Shown here one piece after another: positions 51,231-62,579 of a stretch of 64,000 bases of DNA (position 1 is its first letter; the number at the start of each line of letters is the position of its first letter). The notes below the pieces were generated by a model. The model made no database searches, had not been told where the DNA came from, and saw nothing but the letters and a program-made list of their open reading frames with translations. This DNA comes from Desulfovibrio sp. Fe33 (GTDB lineage Bacteria > Desulfobacterota > Desulfovibrionia > Desulfovibrionales > Desulfovibrionaceae): contig NZ_JAQKGU010000013.1 of assembly GCF_028532725.1 (NCBI RefSeq), positions 1 to 64,000 on the forward strand, given 5' to 3'. The translations under genes were made by a program, and so were the position numbers.

Positions 51231-53831
51231 TTACCCGGTCCCGGCCGCGTCCAGAAGGTCCCGGCGCAGGGCGTCGATGCGGTCTTCGTCCAGGAGCCGC
51301 TGTCCGTCCTGGGTGCGCACATGGAAGACGTCCGCCGCCCGGCCCTTGATGGTGGTAATCATGGCCAGGTGGATGGACAGGGAGTGGGCGGCAAGGGTGC
51401 GGGCCATGTCGAAGAGGAATCCCGTGCGGTCCGTGGCGGCCACTTCCACCACCGTGTAGAAATCGCTGGCCGCGTTGTCGATGGTCACGAGCGGCTTGAG
51501 GCGCGGGCGGCCCCGGCCTCTGGACAGGGGGGAGCTGCCGCGTTCCCTGAGCCGCGCGGCCAGGTCGAGTTTGCCGGTCATGGCGTACCCGACGGACCGG
51601 CCGACCCTGGCCCAGACTTCCTCGATGAACAGATTCTCGGGCGGTTCGGCCACCGTGAACACGTCCACGGCGGTGCCGTCCTTCCAGGTGAAGATGTCGG
51701 CGGCCAGGATGTTCAGCCCGTGCAGGGAGAGAGCCCCGGCGATGGTCGCGAAAAGGCGGGGCTGGTCAACGGCCGCTATGGTCAACTGGTAGGTGCCTTC
51801 GGCCCGGCCGGGAGCGCCTTCGATCAGGTTGACGCCCTTGCCGCCGACGGCTGACGGTTTGCGCTTTCGGTCTTCCGCCACTTGGGCCCACAGCCGCCTG
51901 ACCAGGCGCAGGTGTCCGGCAATGGCCTCCGGGGAGAGGGCCAGGAAGGCGCGCGGAGGCATGGCCCGAATGGCCGCCTCCACATATTCCGGGTCCTGGT
52001 CCGAAGCGGCGGCGACGACCTCCCGACGGGCTTCGGCCAGCCTTCGGGTCGCGTCGGGTTCGGCCAGGGGGCCATGGCGGAGCAGGTTGCGCACCTTGAA
52101 ATACAGCTCGCCGAGCAGGGAGCGGGTCCAGGCGTTCCAGGCGCGCGGCCCGGTGGCCATGGAGTCGGCGACGGACAGAAGGTACAGCATGTCGAGCCGG
52201 GCCGTGTCCCCGACCAGCGCGGCCACGTCCGCGACCACCCGTTCGTCGGACAGGTCGCGCCGTGTGGCGGTCTTGGGCAGGAGCAGGTGCCGCTCCACCA
52301 GGAAAGCCACGTCCTCGACGGTCTCGCGGGAGCGGCCGTACCGGGCCAGGACGTCGCGGGCGAGGACCGCCCCTGCCTCGGAGTGGTCTGCCGAGCCTTT
52401 GCCCAGATCGTGGAAGAATCCGGCCAGCACCAGGCGCGCCGGGTCCGCCACGCGGGCGGCCAGTTCGCCGGTCCACTGGCCGTCTCCGGCCAGGAAGTCC
52501 GAAATCAGGGCCACGGTGGCCAGGGTGTGCCTGCCCACCGGGTGAACGTGGTAGTCGTTGAACTGTATGAGGTGCTCCACTTCGGCGAACGCGGGGAACA
52601 GGGCGGGCAGGAGCCGCGTTTCGATAAGCCCTTCGCAGGCGGTCCGGCAGTGCGGGGCCAGAAATATTTCGACCAGGATGGACAATGTCTCGGGGCGTCC
52701 AGCCAACCCGGCCGCGATTCGTTCCGGGTCGCGCCGGATGATGCGCCGCGCTCCCCAGGTCAGGGGCAGGCCGGTGCGCGCGGACTCCAGGAACGCGCCG
52801 AGCACGTTGTCCGGAGCGGCCTCGGACTGCCGCTTGAAGCGGATGCCTTCCGGCTCGGCCTCCAGGTTGCGGATGGACAGCTCGGGCAGTCGGGCGGCCC
52901 GCGGGGGGAACGCCTCGCGGAACAGGGCCTCGCGCATGGCCTTTATGCGGGTCATGGCCTGGTGCAGCCTGGAGAGGAAAAATTCGACGGCCAGGCCCGT
53001 GTCGCCGGGGGAGGCGGTTCTCGGAGCGAAACCCATGAGCCGCGCCGTGGGCGGTTGAAGGTCGAAGAAGAGACGGTCGGTCTTGCGCCCGGCGGCCAGG
53101 TGCAGGGCTGTGCGCACGCGGTTGAGAAACGCCCGATCCTCGCGCAGCCGGGCCAGCTCCTCGGGCAGAAAGATGGGGTCGCGGCCCATGACGCCGAGCG
53201 CCCTGGTCAGCCAGGCCACCTGTTGGCCGTCGCGCAGTCCCCCGAGCCCGTTTTTCAGCTCGGGTTCGAGCAGGGCCGAGGCGTCGCCGTATTGGACCGC
53301 GCGGGTCTCGTTGTGCTCGCGCAGGGCGGCGGCAAAGGACGCGCCGGTTTTTTTCAGCACTTTTGCGTCGAAGGCCGTTTTGAACGTCTCGAAGACGTCG
53401 GCTTCCCCGGCCAGGGGGCGGGCGTCCATGAGCGAGGCAAGGACCTGGAAATCCTTGCGCGACAGGGACACGCAGTCGGCCACGGTGCGTACGCCGTGGC
53501 CCAGGTCCAGGCCGAGGTCCCATAGCGGGAAGAGCAGGGTCTTGATGAAGGCGTCGGCCCCGGACGGGATGCGGCGCTTGAAGAGCAGGAGCACGTCGAT
53601 GTCGGAGCCGGGGCACAGCCGTCCGCGGCCGTATCCGCCCACGGCGGCCAGCGCGAAATCGAAGCGTTGCGGCCCGGCCTCGCGCACGCGGGCTTCGAAA
53701 TACCTGTCCACCAGATGGGTGTGTTCCCAGGCGAATCCGCCTACGGCTCCGGCTTCGGCCCGTTTCCACAGGTCGGCCCTGGCCTGTTTCAGCCTGCGTG
53801 CGGATTCTGGAAGTAGGCTGTCCGGCTGCAT
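51231..53831 (-). CDS. glnD: [Protein-PII] uridylyltransferase GlnD
   Basis: This 866-residue bifunctional sensor has an N-terminal nucleotidyltransferase with GGYGRGRLCPGSDIDVLLL, an HD domain with FFHDLGKGSADHSE, and two C-terminal ACT domains (about 690-860) that sense glutamine. It uridylylates PII when glutamine is low. All catalytic residues are present. It lies about 190 bases downstream of glnB, with two strong hairpins between them. Confidence 0.95.
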   Translation of the reverse strand: MQPDSLLPESARRLKQARADLWKRAEAGAVGGFAWEHTHLVDRYFEARVREAGPQRFDFALAAVGGYGRGRLCPGSDIDVLLLFKRRIPSGADAFIKTLLFPLWDLGLDLGHGVRTVADCVSLSRKDFQVLASLMDARPLAGEADVFETFKTAFDAKVLKKTGASFAAALREHNETRAVQYGDASALLEPELKNGLGGLRDGQQVAWLTRALGVMGRDPIFLPEELARLREDRAFLNRVRTALHLAAGRKTDRLFFDLQPPTARLMGFAPRTASPGDTGLAVEFFLSRLHQAMTRIKAMREALFREAFPPRAARLPELSIRNLEAEPEGIRFKRQSEAAPDNVLGAFLESARTGLPLTWGARRIIRRDPERIAAGLAGRPETLSILVEIFLAPHCRTACEGLIETRLLPALFPAFAEVEHLIQFNDYHVHPVGRHTLATVALISDFLAGDGQWTGELAARVADPARLVLAGFFHDLGKGSADHSEAGAVLARDVLARYGRSRETVEDVAFLVERHLLLPKTATRRDLSDERVVADVAALVGDTARLDMLYLLSVADSMATGPRAWNAWTRSLLGELYFKVRNLLRHGPLAEPDATRRLAEARREVVAAASDQDPEYVEAAIRAMPPRAFLALSPEAIAGHLRLVRRLWAQVAEDRKRKPSAVGGKGVNLIEGAPGRAEGTYQLTIAAVDQPRLFATIAGALSLHGLNILAADIFTWKDGTAVDVFTVAEPPENLFIEEVWARVGRSVGYAMTGKLDLAARLRERGSSPLSRGRGRPRLKPLVTIDNAASDFYTVVEVAATDRTGFLFDMARTLAAHSLSIHLAMITTIKGRAADVFHVRTQDGQRLLDEDRIDALRRDLLDAAGTG

Positions 53832-53871
53832 TCGGCGGCTCCTGTTGCCTGTGGCATGAGGGAAGGAAGGT

Positions 53872-53904
53872 GGCGGCCGGGAGCCTTTCCTTCTCCCGGC
53901 CGCC
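53872..53904 (-). terminator. Hairpin upstream of glnD
   Basis: A perfect 11-bp GC-rich stem (53872-53882 with 53894-53904) lies 40 bases before the glnD start. It is either the terminator of amt-glnB or an attenuator of glnD. Confidence 0.7.
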
Positions 53905-53973
53905 GTCAGCCCGGTCGGGCTGGTGTGTGCTCGGGCGGAGCGGGACTCTCTTTCCTCGCAGGCCCGGCAGCTC

Positions 53974-53997
53974 CCGGCCCGGGCGAACCCGGGCCGG
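53974..53997 (-). terminator. Hairpin downstream of glnB
   Basis: A perfect 10-bp stem with a stable CGAA tetraloop lies 24 bases past the glnB stop. It probably limits readthrough into glnD or protects the glnB mRNA end. Confidence 0.75.
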
Positions 53998-54020
53998 AGG
54001 TGTTATCTCGGTCGCGAGGG

Positions 54021-55578
<1,558 letters not shown>

Positions 55579-55603
55579 TGTTCAATCCTCCAGACGCCGA
55601 CTA

Positions 55604-55620
55604 TGCAAAAGAAGGGCCAA
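55604..55620 (-). promoter_or_regulatory. Sigma-54 promoter of amt-glnB
   Basis: On the minus strand TTGGC-CCTTCTT-TTGCA matches the -24/-12 consensus with the exact seven-base gap between TGGC and TTGC. The -12 GC is about 27 bases before the amt start, which fits a short leader with GGAGG. NtrC sites were not clearly visible in the AT-rich stretch upstream. Confidence 0.82.
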
Positions 55621-55844
55621 ATAAAAATGCCGTAATTTGGGCAACATCTACATAATAGTATTTTTAGCCCTTTACAAAAGTGGCAATTTTGGCAAAAAAA
55701 TGTCAAAATTGTTAAAAATAGTGTAGGCAGACGCGCGATGAACCAAGCCGCGCCCGGCCGGGTCGGTTTGACCGGAAGCGGCCAAAACCGTACGGTTGAT
55801 GCGCCGGGACCTGTAGCGGGCCCGCGGCCTCGGAGGTCGGCGAC

Positions 55845-56297
55845 ATGCACATGAGGACCAAGAGCGCGCTGGTGGTGACTGTCGGACTGCTCCTGCTGTT
55901 CGCCGTGATGTTCACCATGGACTACACGGACCGGTACGTGAGCGACCGTTTCTTCGCGGCCGTGAAAGCGGCCCCGGCAGGGGCGGACAGGACATATTCC
56001 CTGGACGCCTTCATGGAGTATTACGACTGGGATTCCGTGTGCGTGGTCCTGCCCGGCGCGGAACACTCCTTCTCCACCATCCTCGGCCGGACCTACGAGC
56101 CCAAGAGCGCAAAGGACGGTTTCTGGAGCCTGGTTTTCATCAAGGCCGGCGCGGTCGGCGCCGAGATAGCCGTTGACCCGGACGTCCTCGGCCCGCCCAA
56201 CCCCCTGGACAACCCCTGCTTCGACCGGTGGGGGGCCGTTTTCACCCTGGCCCGCGATGAGCGGGGCAAGCCGCAAATGATCTTCGCCGGGAATTGA
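55845..56297 (+). CDS. Hypothetical membrane-anchored protein
   Basis: This is a 150-residue protein with an N-terminal signal/anchor (about 6-24) and a soluble domain. No family is recognised. GGAGG lies eight bases before ATG 55845. Its stop lies 3 bases before the sirtuin start, so both are likely in one operon. Confidence 0.7.
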   Translation: MHMRTKSALVVTVGLLLLFAVMFTMDYTDRYVSDRFFAAVKAAPAGADRTYSLDAFMEYYDWDSVCVVLPGAEHSFSTILGRTYEPKSAKDGFWSLVFIKAGAVGAEIAVDPDVLGPPNPLDNPCFDRWGAVFTLARDERGKPQMIFAGN

Positions 56298-56300
56298 ACC

Positions 56301-57044
56301 ATGTCGAATCACGCATTGAAAAACGCCGCAGACGCCTTGAGACAGGCCCGTTGCGCCATGGCCTTCACCGGCGCGGGCATTTCCGTGGAATCGGGCATCC
56401 CGCCTTTTCGCGGTCCCGGCGGCGTGTGGTCCCGGTACGACCCGGACATGTTCGAAAAGGGATATTTCAAGCGCCACCCCGAAGAAGTCTGGCCCCTGCT
56501 CAAGGAAATTTTCTTCGACATGATAGGGCGGGCCAAGCCCAATCCGGCGCACCTGGCCCTGGCTGAACTGGAGGACGCCGGAAAGCTCGTCGGCATCGTC
56601 ACCCAGAACATCGATTCCCTGCATCAGGCAGCGGGAAGCCGGACCGTCCACGAATACCACGGCTCCACCCGACGAATGCAATGCCTCTCCTGTCGGACCT
56701 ACTTCGAATCCTCGGCCATCCCGCTGGATACGCTTCCGCCGCCATGCCCCGTTTGCGGCGGACTGCTCAAGCCCGATTTCGTCTTTTTCGGCGAAGGCAT
56801 CCCGACCGACGTGCACCTGGCCGCCATCGAACTGGCCGCGCAGGCGGACGTCTGCCTCGTCATAGGCACGGGCGGCGAGGTCGCCCCGGCCGGTCGCATC
56901 CCCCATGTGGTCAAAAACCACGGCGGCACGATCATCGAAATCAACCTCCGCGATACGGCCTATACCTATAATACCACCGACTACTTCCTCGAAGGAAAGG
57001 CGGGTGTCCGAACCCCGGAACTGGTCCGCGCCGTGCTCGCATAG
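56301..57044 (+). CDS. cobB: Sir2-family NAD-dependent protein deacylase
   Basis: This 247-residue sirtuin has the NAD-binding FTGAGISVESGIPPFRG, TQNIDSLHQAAG, catalytic His in EYHGS, zinc pairs CLSC and CPVC, and the FFGE loop. It removes acetyl or acyl groups from lysine using NAD. It pairs conceptually with the PatZ-like acetyltransferase at 28461. Start ATG 56301 abuts the upstream gene. Confidence 0.92.
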   Translation: MSNHALKNAADALRQARCAMAFTGAGISVESGIPPFRGPGGVWSRYDPDMFEKGYFKRHPEEVWPLLKEIFFDMIGRAKPNPAHLALAELEDAGKLVGIVTQNIDSLHQAAGSRTVHEYHGSTRRMQCLSCRTYFESSAIPLDTLPPPCPVCGGLLKPDFVFFGEGIPTDVHLAAIELAAQADVCLVIGTGGEVAPAGRIPHVVKNHGGTIIEINLRDTAYTYNTTDYFLEGKAGVRTPELVRAVLA

Positions 57045-57368
57045 ACGCGAGCCGCTCATGCGGCGCTGAGGGGGAAGGCAGATAGGGAAGCCGCCTTCGG
57101 CGGGGTTGGTCAGGTGATTTCGCCTCCGGCGGGCAAGGGGCACGCCCCCTTGCATCCCGATGATCGCCCCTTCGGGGCGAGATAGGTACAGCAAAGCGGC
57201 ACTCCGGCTCGTCAACTCAGATCGATATCTTCATTTGAAAGCAAGTTCGCCGAAGGCGAGAGTGGGTTTCCAAAGGGTCATAACCCTTTGGCCGCCGGAG
57301 GCGAAGTCATCCGATAATCCCGCCGAAGGCGGCATCAAAACCTGCCTCCCCCTTCATGCCTCGGGCTG
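57045..57368. repeat. Two modular hairpin repeats in the cobB/mcp gap
   Basis: Two related elements lie in this convergent gap: one inverted (about 57075-57180, with GATTTCGCCTCCGGCGGGCAAGGGG) and one direct (about 57235-57355, with CCAAAGGG...CCCTTTGG and CCGCCGGAGGCGAAGTCATCCG). Both share the CCGCCGGAGGCGAAaTCA core with copies 1-3. Confidence 0.8.
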
Positions 57369-59003
57369 TCAGGATTGCATATGGCCGATGAGCTGGTTGA
57401 GTGAATCGGCCAGGGCGGCCAGGCGTTCCAGGGCGGCGCGGGCTTCGGTCATGGACCGGGCGGTTTCGCCGGAGATGGCGGTGATTTCCTCCGTGGCCCT
57501 GGCGATCTGTTCGCTGGTGGCGGATTGTTCTTCGGCGGCGGTGGCGATGGAGCGCATCTGGTCGGCGGCGCGGATGACGCTTTGCTGGATGTTTTCAATG
57601 GATTGTCCGGCGAGGCCCGCCAATTCGGTGGATTCCTGGATTGCGGCCACGGCGAGTTCGGTGGCGGTGACATTTTCGCGGGTGCCGGTGCGGATGGACT
57701 GGATGGCTTCATCCACCTGCTTGGTGGCGTTCATGGTTTTTTCGGCCAGTTTGCGGACTTCATCGGCCACGACGGCGAAGCCCCGTCCGGCGTCGCCTGC
57801 GCGAGCCGCTTCGATGGCCGCGTTGAGCGCCAGCAGGTTGGTCTGGTCCGCGATGTCGTCGATGACCTGCATGATCGCGCCGATATCCCTGGTCTGGCGG
57901 TCCAGGTGGTCCATTGATTCCTTGAGGGCTTCGGATTGTACGCCCACGCCCCTGATGGCTTCGACGACCTGGTGAACGAGGGCGGATCCTTCCTCGGCGA
58001 GACCGCGCATTTCCTCCGCGTTGCAGGAGGCGTCGGAGGCGTTGCGGGCCACTTCGAGGACGGTGGCGTTCATCTGTTCCATGGCCGTGGCCGTTTCTCC
58101 GGCACGGTCGCGCTGGGTGTCCGAGCCCTGGCTGGCTTCGTCCACCTTGGCCGCCAGGGTGGCGGACGCGGTGCCCAGGTCTCCCGCGATGGTTTCGGCT
58201 TCGCGGGCCGCCTCGGCGATGCGTTCGTGCTGGAGCCGGGCTTCGGCTTCGCTTTTTTTAATTTCAGTGGTTTCGGTGAGGATGGTGAACGCGCCCACGA
58301 TGTTGCCGTCCAGGTCCTTGATGGGGGAGATGTCCACAAGGAGGTGGTAGGGACGGCCCTTGCGGCCTTTGCCTTCGGTGGCTTGTCCCGTGATGATTTG
58401 GCCTTCGCGCATACAGGTGCCGAGCATGGTCGGGCGCGACCTGTCGCCGTAGACGAATTCGGACATGTGCATCCCGATGAAGTCGGACGGCGGCGCGTCG
58501 ATCTGCAACAGGTCCAGTTCCGCCTGGTTCAGGAAGGTGATGATTTCGTCGGTGTCCACCACCACGCAGGGTTGGGTCAGGCTGGTCAGCAGCCCCTGGG
58601 CCATGCCGAGTTTGGTTTTGAGTTCGCCGGTCATGTTCCTGACCGCGTCCAGGGTGTCGCCGATGGCGTCCCGGGCCGGGTAGTCGATGGCCGCGTTGTA
58701 GTTCCCCGCCGCGACTTCACGGGTGTAGGCCGAGAGTTCGCGCAGGGGTTTGATGAGGGTGCGCACCAAAACGAAGCTGCCCACGAGGGCTCCGGCGATT
58801 CCGGCGGCCACGATGAGGGCGGCCACGAGCAGGATTCGGCTCTTTACCGCATCCAGCGCCTCCGGGGACACGTTCAGCCCGCCGATGGTGCTGTCGACCA
58901 TGAGGATGATGCCGCCCGCCAGGATGACGGCGGTAAGGGCTACCATGCTCACCACGCCGATGATGAGCTTGGCGCGGAAGGGGACTTTCTTGGAATCGAT
59001 CAT
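57369..59003 (-). CDS. Methyl-accepting chemotaxis protein with PAS domain
   Basis: This is a 544-residue chemoreceptor. Two N-terminal membrane helices (about 11-36, 58-80) enclose only a short periplasmic loop. A HAMP-like region (80-130) leads to a PAS domain (about 140-260) and the signalling domain with [23 protein letters not shown], the MCP hairpin core. The tiny periplasmic part and cytoplasmic PAS suggest internal energy or redox sensing. ATG 59003 has GGAGG upstream. Confidence 0.92.
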   Translation of the reverse strand: MIDSKKVPFRAKLIIGVVSMVALTAVILAGGIILMVDSTIGGLNVSPEALDAVKSRILLVAALIVAAGIAGALVGSFVLVRTLIKPLRELSAYTREVAAGNYNAAIDYPARDAIGDTLDAVRNMTGELKTKLGMAQGLLTSLTQPCVVVDTDEIITFLNQAELDLLQIDAPPSDFIGMHMSEFVYGDRSRPTMLGTCMREGQIITGQATEGKGRKGRPYHLLVDISPIKDLDGNIVGAFTILTETTEIKKSEAEARLQHERIAEAAREAETIAGDLGTASATLAAKVDEASQGSDTQRDRAGETATAMEQMNATVLEVARNASDASCNAEEMRGLAEEGSALVHQVVEAIRGVGVQSEALKESMDHLDRQTRDIGAIMQVIDDIADQTNLLALNAAIEAARAGDAGRGFAVVADEVRKLAEKTMNATKQVDEAIQSIRTGTRENVTATELAVAAIQESTELAGLAGQSIENIQQSVIRAADQMRSIATAAEEQSATSEQIARATEEITAISGETARSMTEARAALERLAALADSLNQLIGHMQS

Positions 59004-59121
59004 GCCTCGTCCTCCGGGTTGCGGCTCCGAGGCGGACGGCCCCGGCGCGGGCATTTGTCTGGATAATCTCTGGATTTTGTACGAGGCGCACCCGTTTATG
59101 TCAATACGGGCTGTTTCGGGC

Positions 59122-60273
59122 CTAGAAAAGGAGCGCGGCGATACCGGCTCCGGCCAGGACGACCCAGAGGATGTCCACGCCCTTGCGCAGGGCTATGAAC
59201 GCGGCCGCCGCGAAGACGGCCTGGGCGGCGGTCCACTGGATGGACAGCCCGAAACGGACGGCGACGGCGGCCATGAGGCCCACCAGGGAGATAAGGCTGC
59301 CTTTGAGCACCCGTCTGGCGAGGGGCGAGGCTACCAGCCTGTCGGCGAAGGGAGTTGCGGCGCAGAGGATGATGAGCGAGGGCGCGAACACGGTGATCGC
59401 CGCCACAAGCGCTCCCGTTACGCCGGACACCGCATAGCCCACGAACGCGCCGGTCATGACGATGGGACCGGGCGTGACCTGCCCGAGGGCGATGCCGTCC
59501 ATGAACATTGGTTCGGTCAGCCACCCGCGCACCTCCACCACCTCGTGGAGCATGAGCGGCACGGACACATAGCCTCCGCCGAAGGCGAAGCAGTCGATCT
59601 TTATCATGAGCAGGCCGAGCCGGAACAGTTCCGGATCGAGGATGTACAGTGCGCCCATGAAGGCGAGCAGGGCCGCCAGCAGCAGTCCGGCGAAACGCAG
59701 GGGGCCGCGTCCGGTTTGGCCGTCGGGCGGGGTCATGCCCCCCTGCTCGTCGCGGAGGAGGAACAGGGCCAGCACGCAGATCACGGCCAGGGCCAGGATC
59801 GGATTGCCTTTGAGCCCGAGCCAGACGCCCGCCAGGCAGGCGAGAAGTTTTGCGGCGAGGGTGTCCAGGTAGCGGCGGGCGAAGTTGACGGCCGCGTGGA
59901 GGATCAGGGCCACGATGACGAGTTGCAGGCCGGTGAAGGCCGCGGTCACGGCGGCCACGTCCCGGGCCGAAAAGTAGAGCGCGGTCAGGCCGAGCATGAG
60001 CAGGAAGGCGGGCAGGCCGAAGCCCGTGTAAGCGGCGAGAGCCCCGAGGCCGCCGCGCGACCGCAGGCCCACGTATGCCGCCACCTGCATGGCTGTGGCG
60101 CCGGGCAGGAGCTGGGTCAGGGACATGCCCAGCGAAAAGGTGGGTTCGTCGAGCCAGCCTTTGCGCTCCACGGCCATGGCGCGGATGTAGGGGACCATGG
60201 CCGGTCCGCCGAACGCGGTCAGTCCGAGCCGGAGAAAGGCGAGAAATATGCTTGCCAGGGTGGGTCGGGACAT
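59122..60273 (-). CDS. chrA: Chromate transporter, ChrA family
   Basis: This 383-residue membrane protein consists of two homologous halves. The first has [11 protein letters not shown] and the second [13 protein letters not shown], the paired CHR signatures. It exports chromate in characterised members; sulfate-linked roles are possible in a sulfate reducer. It follows hemW by 6 bases on the same strand. Confidence 0.88.
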   Translation of the reverse strand: MSRPTLASIFLAFLRLGLTAFGGPAMVPYIRAMAVERKGWLDEPTFSLGMSLTQLLPGATAMQVAAYVGLRSRGGLGALAAYTGFGLPAFLLMLGLTALYFSARDVAAVTAAFTGLQLVIVALILHAAVNFARRYLDTLAAKLLACLAGVWLGLKGNPILALAVICVLALFLLRDEQGGMTPPDGQTGRGPLRFAGLLLAALLAFMGALYILDPELFRLGLLMIKIDCFAFGGGYVSVPLMLHEVVEVRGWLTEPMFMDGIALGQVTPGPIVMTGAFVGYAVSGVTGALVAAITVFAPSLIILCAATPFADRLVASPLARRVLKGSLISLVGLMAAVAVRFGLSIQWTAAQAVFAAAAFIALRKGVDILWVVLAGAGIAALLF

Positions 60274-60279
60274 GACGGC

Positions 60280-61509
60280 CTAGTCGCCGAAGGCGAGCTG
60301 CTTGATGATGGCGTTGGACACGAGCATACCGTTCTTGGTCAGCCTGAGCCTGCCGCCGGATATGCGCACCAGGTTTTCGCGGTGCAGGGTGCTTATGAGC
60401 CGTTCCTGTTTCTTGACCAGGTCGAAGCCCGTGCGCTTGCGGTATTCCTTCAGGTCCAGCCCCCTGCTCGTGCGCAGGCTGAGCATGACCAGCTCGGTGA
60501 GCAGGTCGTCGTCGGTCAGCTCCTCGAAATCGTTGCCCACCAGCTCGCCGCGCACGTAGGCGTCGTATTCGTCCATGTAGCGCGGCACCGTGAACCGTCT
60601 GCGGCCCAGGGTGGACACCGCCGACGGTCCCAGCCCCAGGTAGTCCGACCCGTTCCAGTATCCGGAGTTGTGCACGGACATGAATCCCATGCGCGCGAAA
60701 TTGGACACCTCGTAATGGAGGTACCCCACGGACTCCAGGAATTCGGCGCCGTAGACGAACATCCGGCCCTGCTCCTGGTCCGGGGGCAGGATCAGGTCGC
60801 CGCCCGGTCCGCACCGGCGGGCCGTGACCGTGCCATCTTCCAGGGTCAGGTTGTAGGCGGAGATGTGCTCGGGCCGCATCTCGGACACGACCTTGAGTGC
60901 GTCGAGCCACGCCTTGAGCTTCTGGCCCGGCAGCCCCCAGATGAGGTCCAGGCCGATGTTGCCGAATCCGGCCCGGCGCGCCTGGTCGAATGCCTGATGC
61001 GCCATGCCCGCCGAATGCGGACGGCCCAGCATCTGGAGGTCTGCGTCCCTGAGGCTCTGCACGCCCAGCGACAGCCGGTTAAATCCCATGTTCAGCAGCC
61101 CTCGGAAGTAGCTGACGTCATGGGCCGAGTCCGGGTTGGCCTCGATGGTCGTCTCGATTCCCGGATTGACGATGAACGCCTTGTCCAACGCCTCCATGAT
61201 CCGGTCGAGTCCGGCCAGGGGAACCATGGACGGGGTGCCGCCGCCGAAATAGATGGTGCGCAGCGCGGGCCGTTGCAGCCGCCGTCCCCACAGTTCGATT
61301 TCCTTGAGCAGCAGCGAGAGATACCAGGCGAAGGTGGTCTGCTCGAAGACCTGGGAGTGGAAAGAGCAGTAGTGGCAGCGGGAGCGGCAGAACGGCACGT
61401 GGATGTAGAGCAGCAACCCCTTGCGGTCGGTCGCGCTTCGGGTCGGCGCGGGGCCGGTTCCGGGAAAGGCCGGTCTCGTCGGGGTGTTCTTGTCGTGTAT
61501 CCTGCCCAT
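60280..61509 (-). CDS. hemW: Radical SAM heme chaperone HemW
   Basis: This is a 409-residue radical SAM protein with the cluster motif HVPFCRSRCHYC and the SAM-binding GGGTPSM. The C-terminal HemN-like domain is present. Members once annotated as coproporphyrinogen oxidase are now seen as heme chaperones. ATG 61509 is chosen after GAGGTG; a longer frame overlaps the upstream membrane gene. Confidence 0.88.
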   Translation of the reverse strand: MGRIHDKNTPTRPAFPGTGPAPTRSATDRKGLLLYIHVPFCRSRCHYCSFHSQVFEQTTFAWYLSLLLKEIELWGRRLQRPALRTIYFGGGTPSMVPLAGLDRIMEALDKAFIVNPGIETTIEANPDSAHDVSYFRGLLNMGFNRLSLGVQSLRDADLQMLGRPHSAGMAHQAFDQARRAGFGNIGLDLIWGLPGQKLKAWLDALKVVSEMRPEHISAYNLTLEDGTVTARRCGPGGDLILPPDQEQGRMFVYGAEFLESVGYLHYEVSNFARMGFMSVHNSGYWNGSDYLGLGPSAVSTLGRRRFTVPRYMDEYDAYVRGELVGNDFEELTDDDLLTELVMLSLRTSRGLDLKEYRKRTGFDLVKKQERLISTLHRENLVRISGGRLRLTKNGMLVSNAIIKQLAFGD

Positions 61510-61511
61510 GC

Positions 61512-61865
61512 TCACCTCTTCCGGCGGCTTGAAAAGACCACAAGAGCTCCTGCGATCAGATATGCGGCCGCCGCGAATCCGATCAGGGCCACGCCGGGCG
61601 CGTTCGTCAGGCTCGACCAGGCGAGCAGCAGCGCTCCGGCCGCCTCGTAGAGCATCAGCAAGGTTATGGCCCAGATGGAAACGAGCCGTCCCGCGTGGGC
61701 GAACCGGGCGATGATTCCGTAGACCAGCAGGGCCAGGATGCCGATGCCCCACGCCTCGGTCGAGCCCTGGGCCAGTCCGTTGACAAGCACTGCCAAGGTC
61801 TTCAGCAGCAGAAAGCCTATGAGCACATGTTTGCGCGTCAGCAGGAATCGGAGCAGCGCGCCCAT
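61512..61865 (-). CDS. Small four-helix membrane protein
   Basis: This is a 117-residue protein with about four predicted transmembrane helices and a basic C-terminus. No family is firmly recognised. It lies between queH and hemW on the same strand, 2 bases after the queH stop and 2 bases before hemW, so all are probably one operon. Confidence 0.75.
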   Translation of the reverse strand: MGALLRFLLTRKHVLIGFLLLKTLAVLVNGLAQGSTEAWGIGILALLVYGIIARFAHAGRLVSIWAITLLMLYEAAGALLLAWSSLTNAPGVALIGFAAAAYLIAGALVVFSSRRKR

Positions 61866-61867
61866 GT

Positions 61868-62410
61868 CTAATCCATCAGCTCCCGCTTGTACCGCTCGTT
61901 TTCGCTGTACAGGCAGCCGCAATACTGCTGGCGGTATATTTCCCACGCCTTGGACGCCTCGATGCCCTCTTTCCACCCCTCGCGGAAGTCGTGATACAGG
62001 AATTTCGTCTTGGCCGATTCCAGATCCCGCCCCAGGGCCGCGATCTCGTCGTGCTTCTGGTATTTGGAATAGAGCAGAGTGGTGGTGAAAAAATCGAACC
62101 CGCCCCGCCTGGCGATCTGGGAAGCGCGCTCCAGGCGCATGGCGTAGCAGTGGAAACAGCGGTTGTTTTCCCGGTGGGCCACGGCCCGGAACCACTCTTG
62201 CGGACGGTACTCGTTGTCCTTGACGATCACCTGCACGCCCAGCTTCTCGGCCACGGCCAGACATCCGTCCCGCCGTTTGACGTACTCCATGAGCGGATGG
62301 ATGTTCGGGTTGTAGAAAAGGCCCGTAACCTCGTGACCGGCGTCCAGCAGGGTCTTCAACGTGGTGATCGAACACGGCCCACAACAGATATGCAGCAATA
62401 CTTTCGACAT
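61868..62410 (-). CDS. queH: Epoxyqueuosine reductase QueH
   Basis: This 180-residue protein of the DUF208/QueH family has HICCGPCS, the CFHCYAMRLERAS motif and a C-terminal CGCLYS, which carry an iron-sulfur/iron site. It converts epoxyqueuosine to queuosine in tRNA. It lies at the start of the operon with hemW and chrA. Start could alternatively be ATG 62431; no strong ribosome site favours either. Confidence 0.9.
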   Translation of the reverse strand: MSKVLLHICCGPCSITTLKTLLDAGHEVTGLFYNPNIHPLMEYVKRRDGCLAVAEKLGVQVIVKDNEYRPQEWFRAVAHRENNRCFHCYAMRLERASQIARRGGFDFFTTTLLYSKYQKHDEIAALGRDLESAKTKFLYHDFREGWKEGIEASKAWEIYRQQYCGCLYSENERYKRELMD

Positions 62411-62579
62411 TTGACGATATTTTGAGCCCATTTCCCGCGGTTTGTAAAGGAAATGCCGTCGCCTTCCCCTCCGGTTTCCAGGGGACGGGCGGGACCAGGT
62501 CAGGCTCCGCCCGGTTGTCCTTTTCTCCCCCCCTTCTCCATGGTAGCCTGTCCGAAAATCACAAAAGGAAAGGACATTC

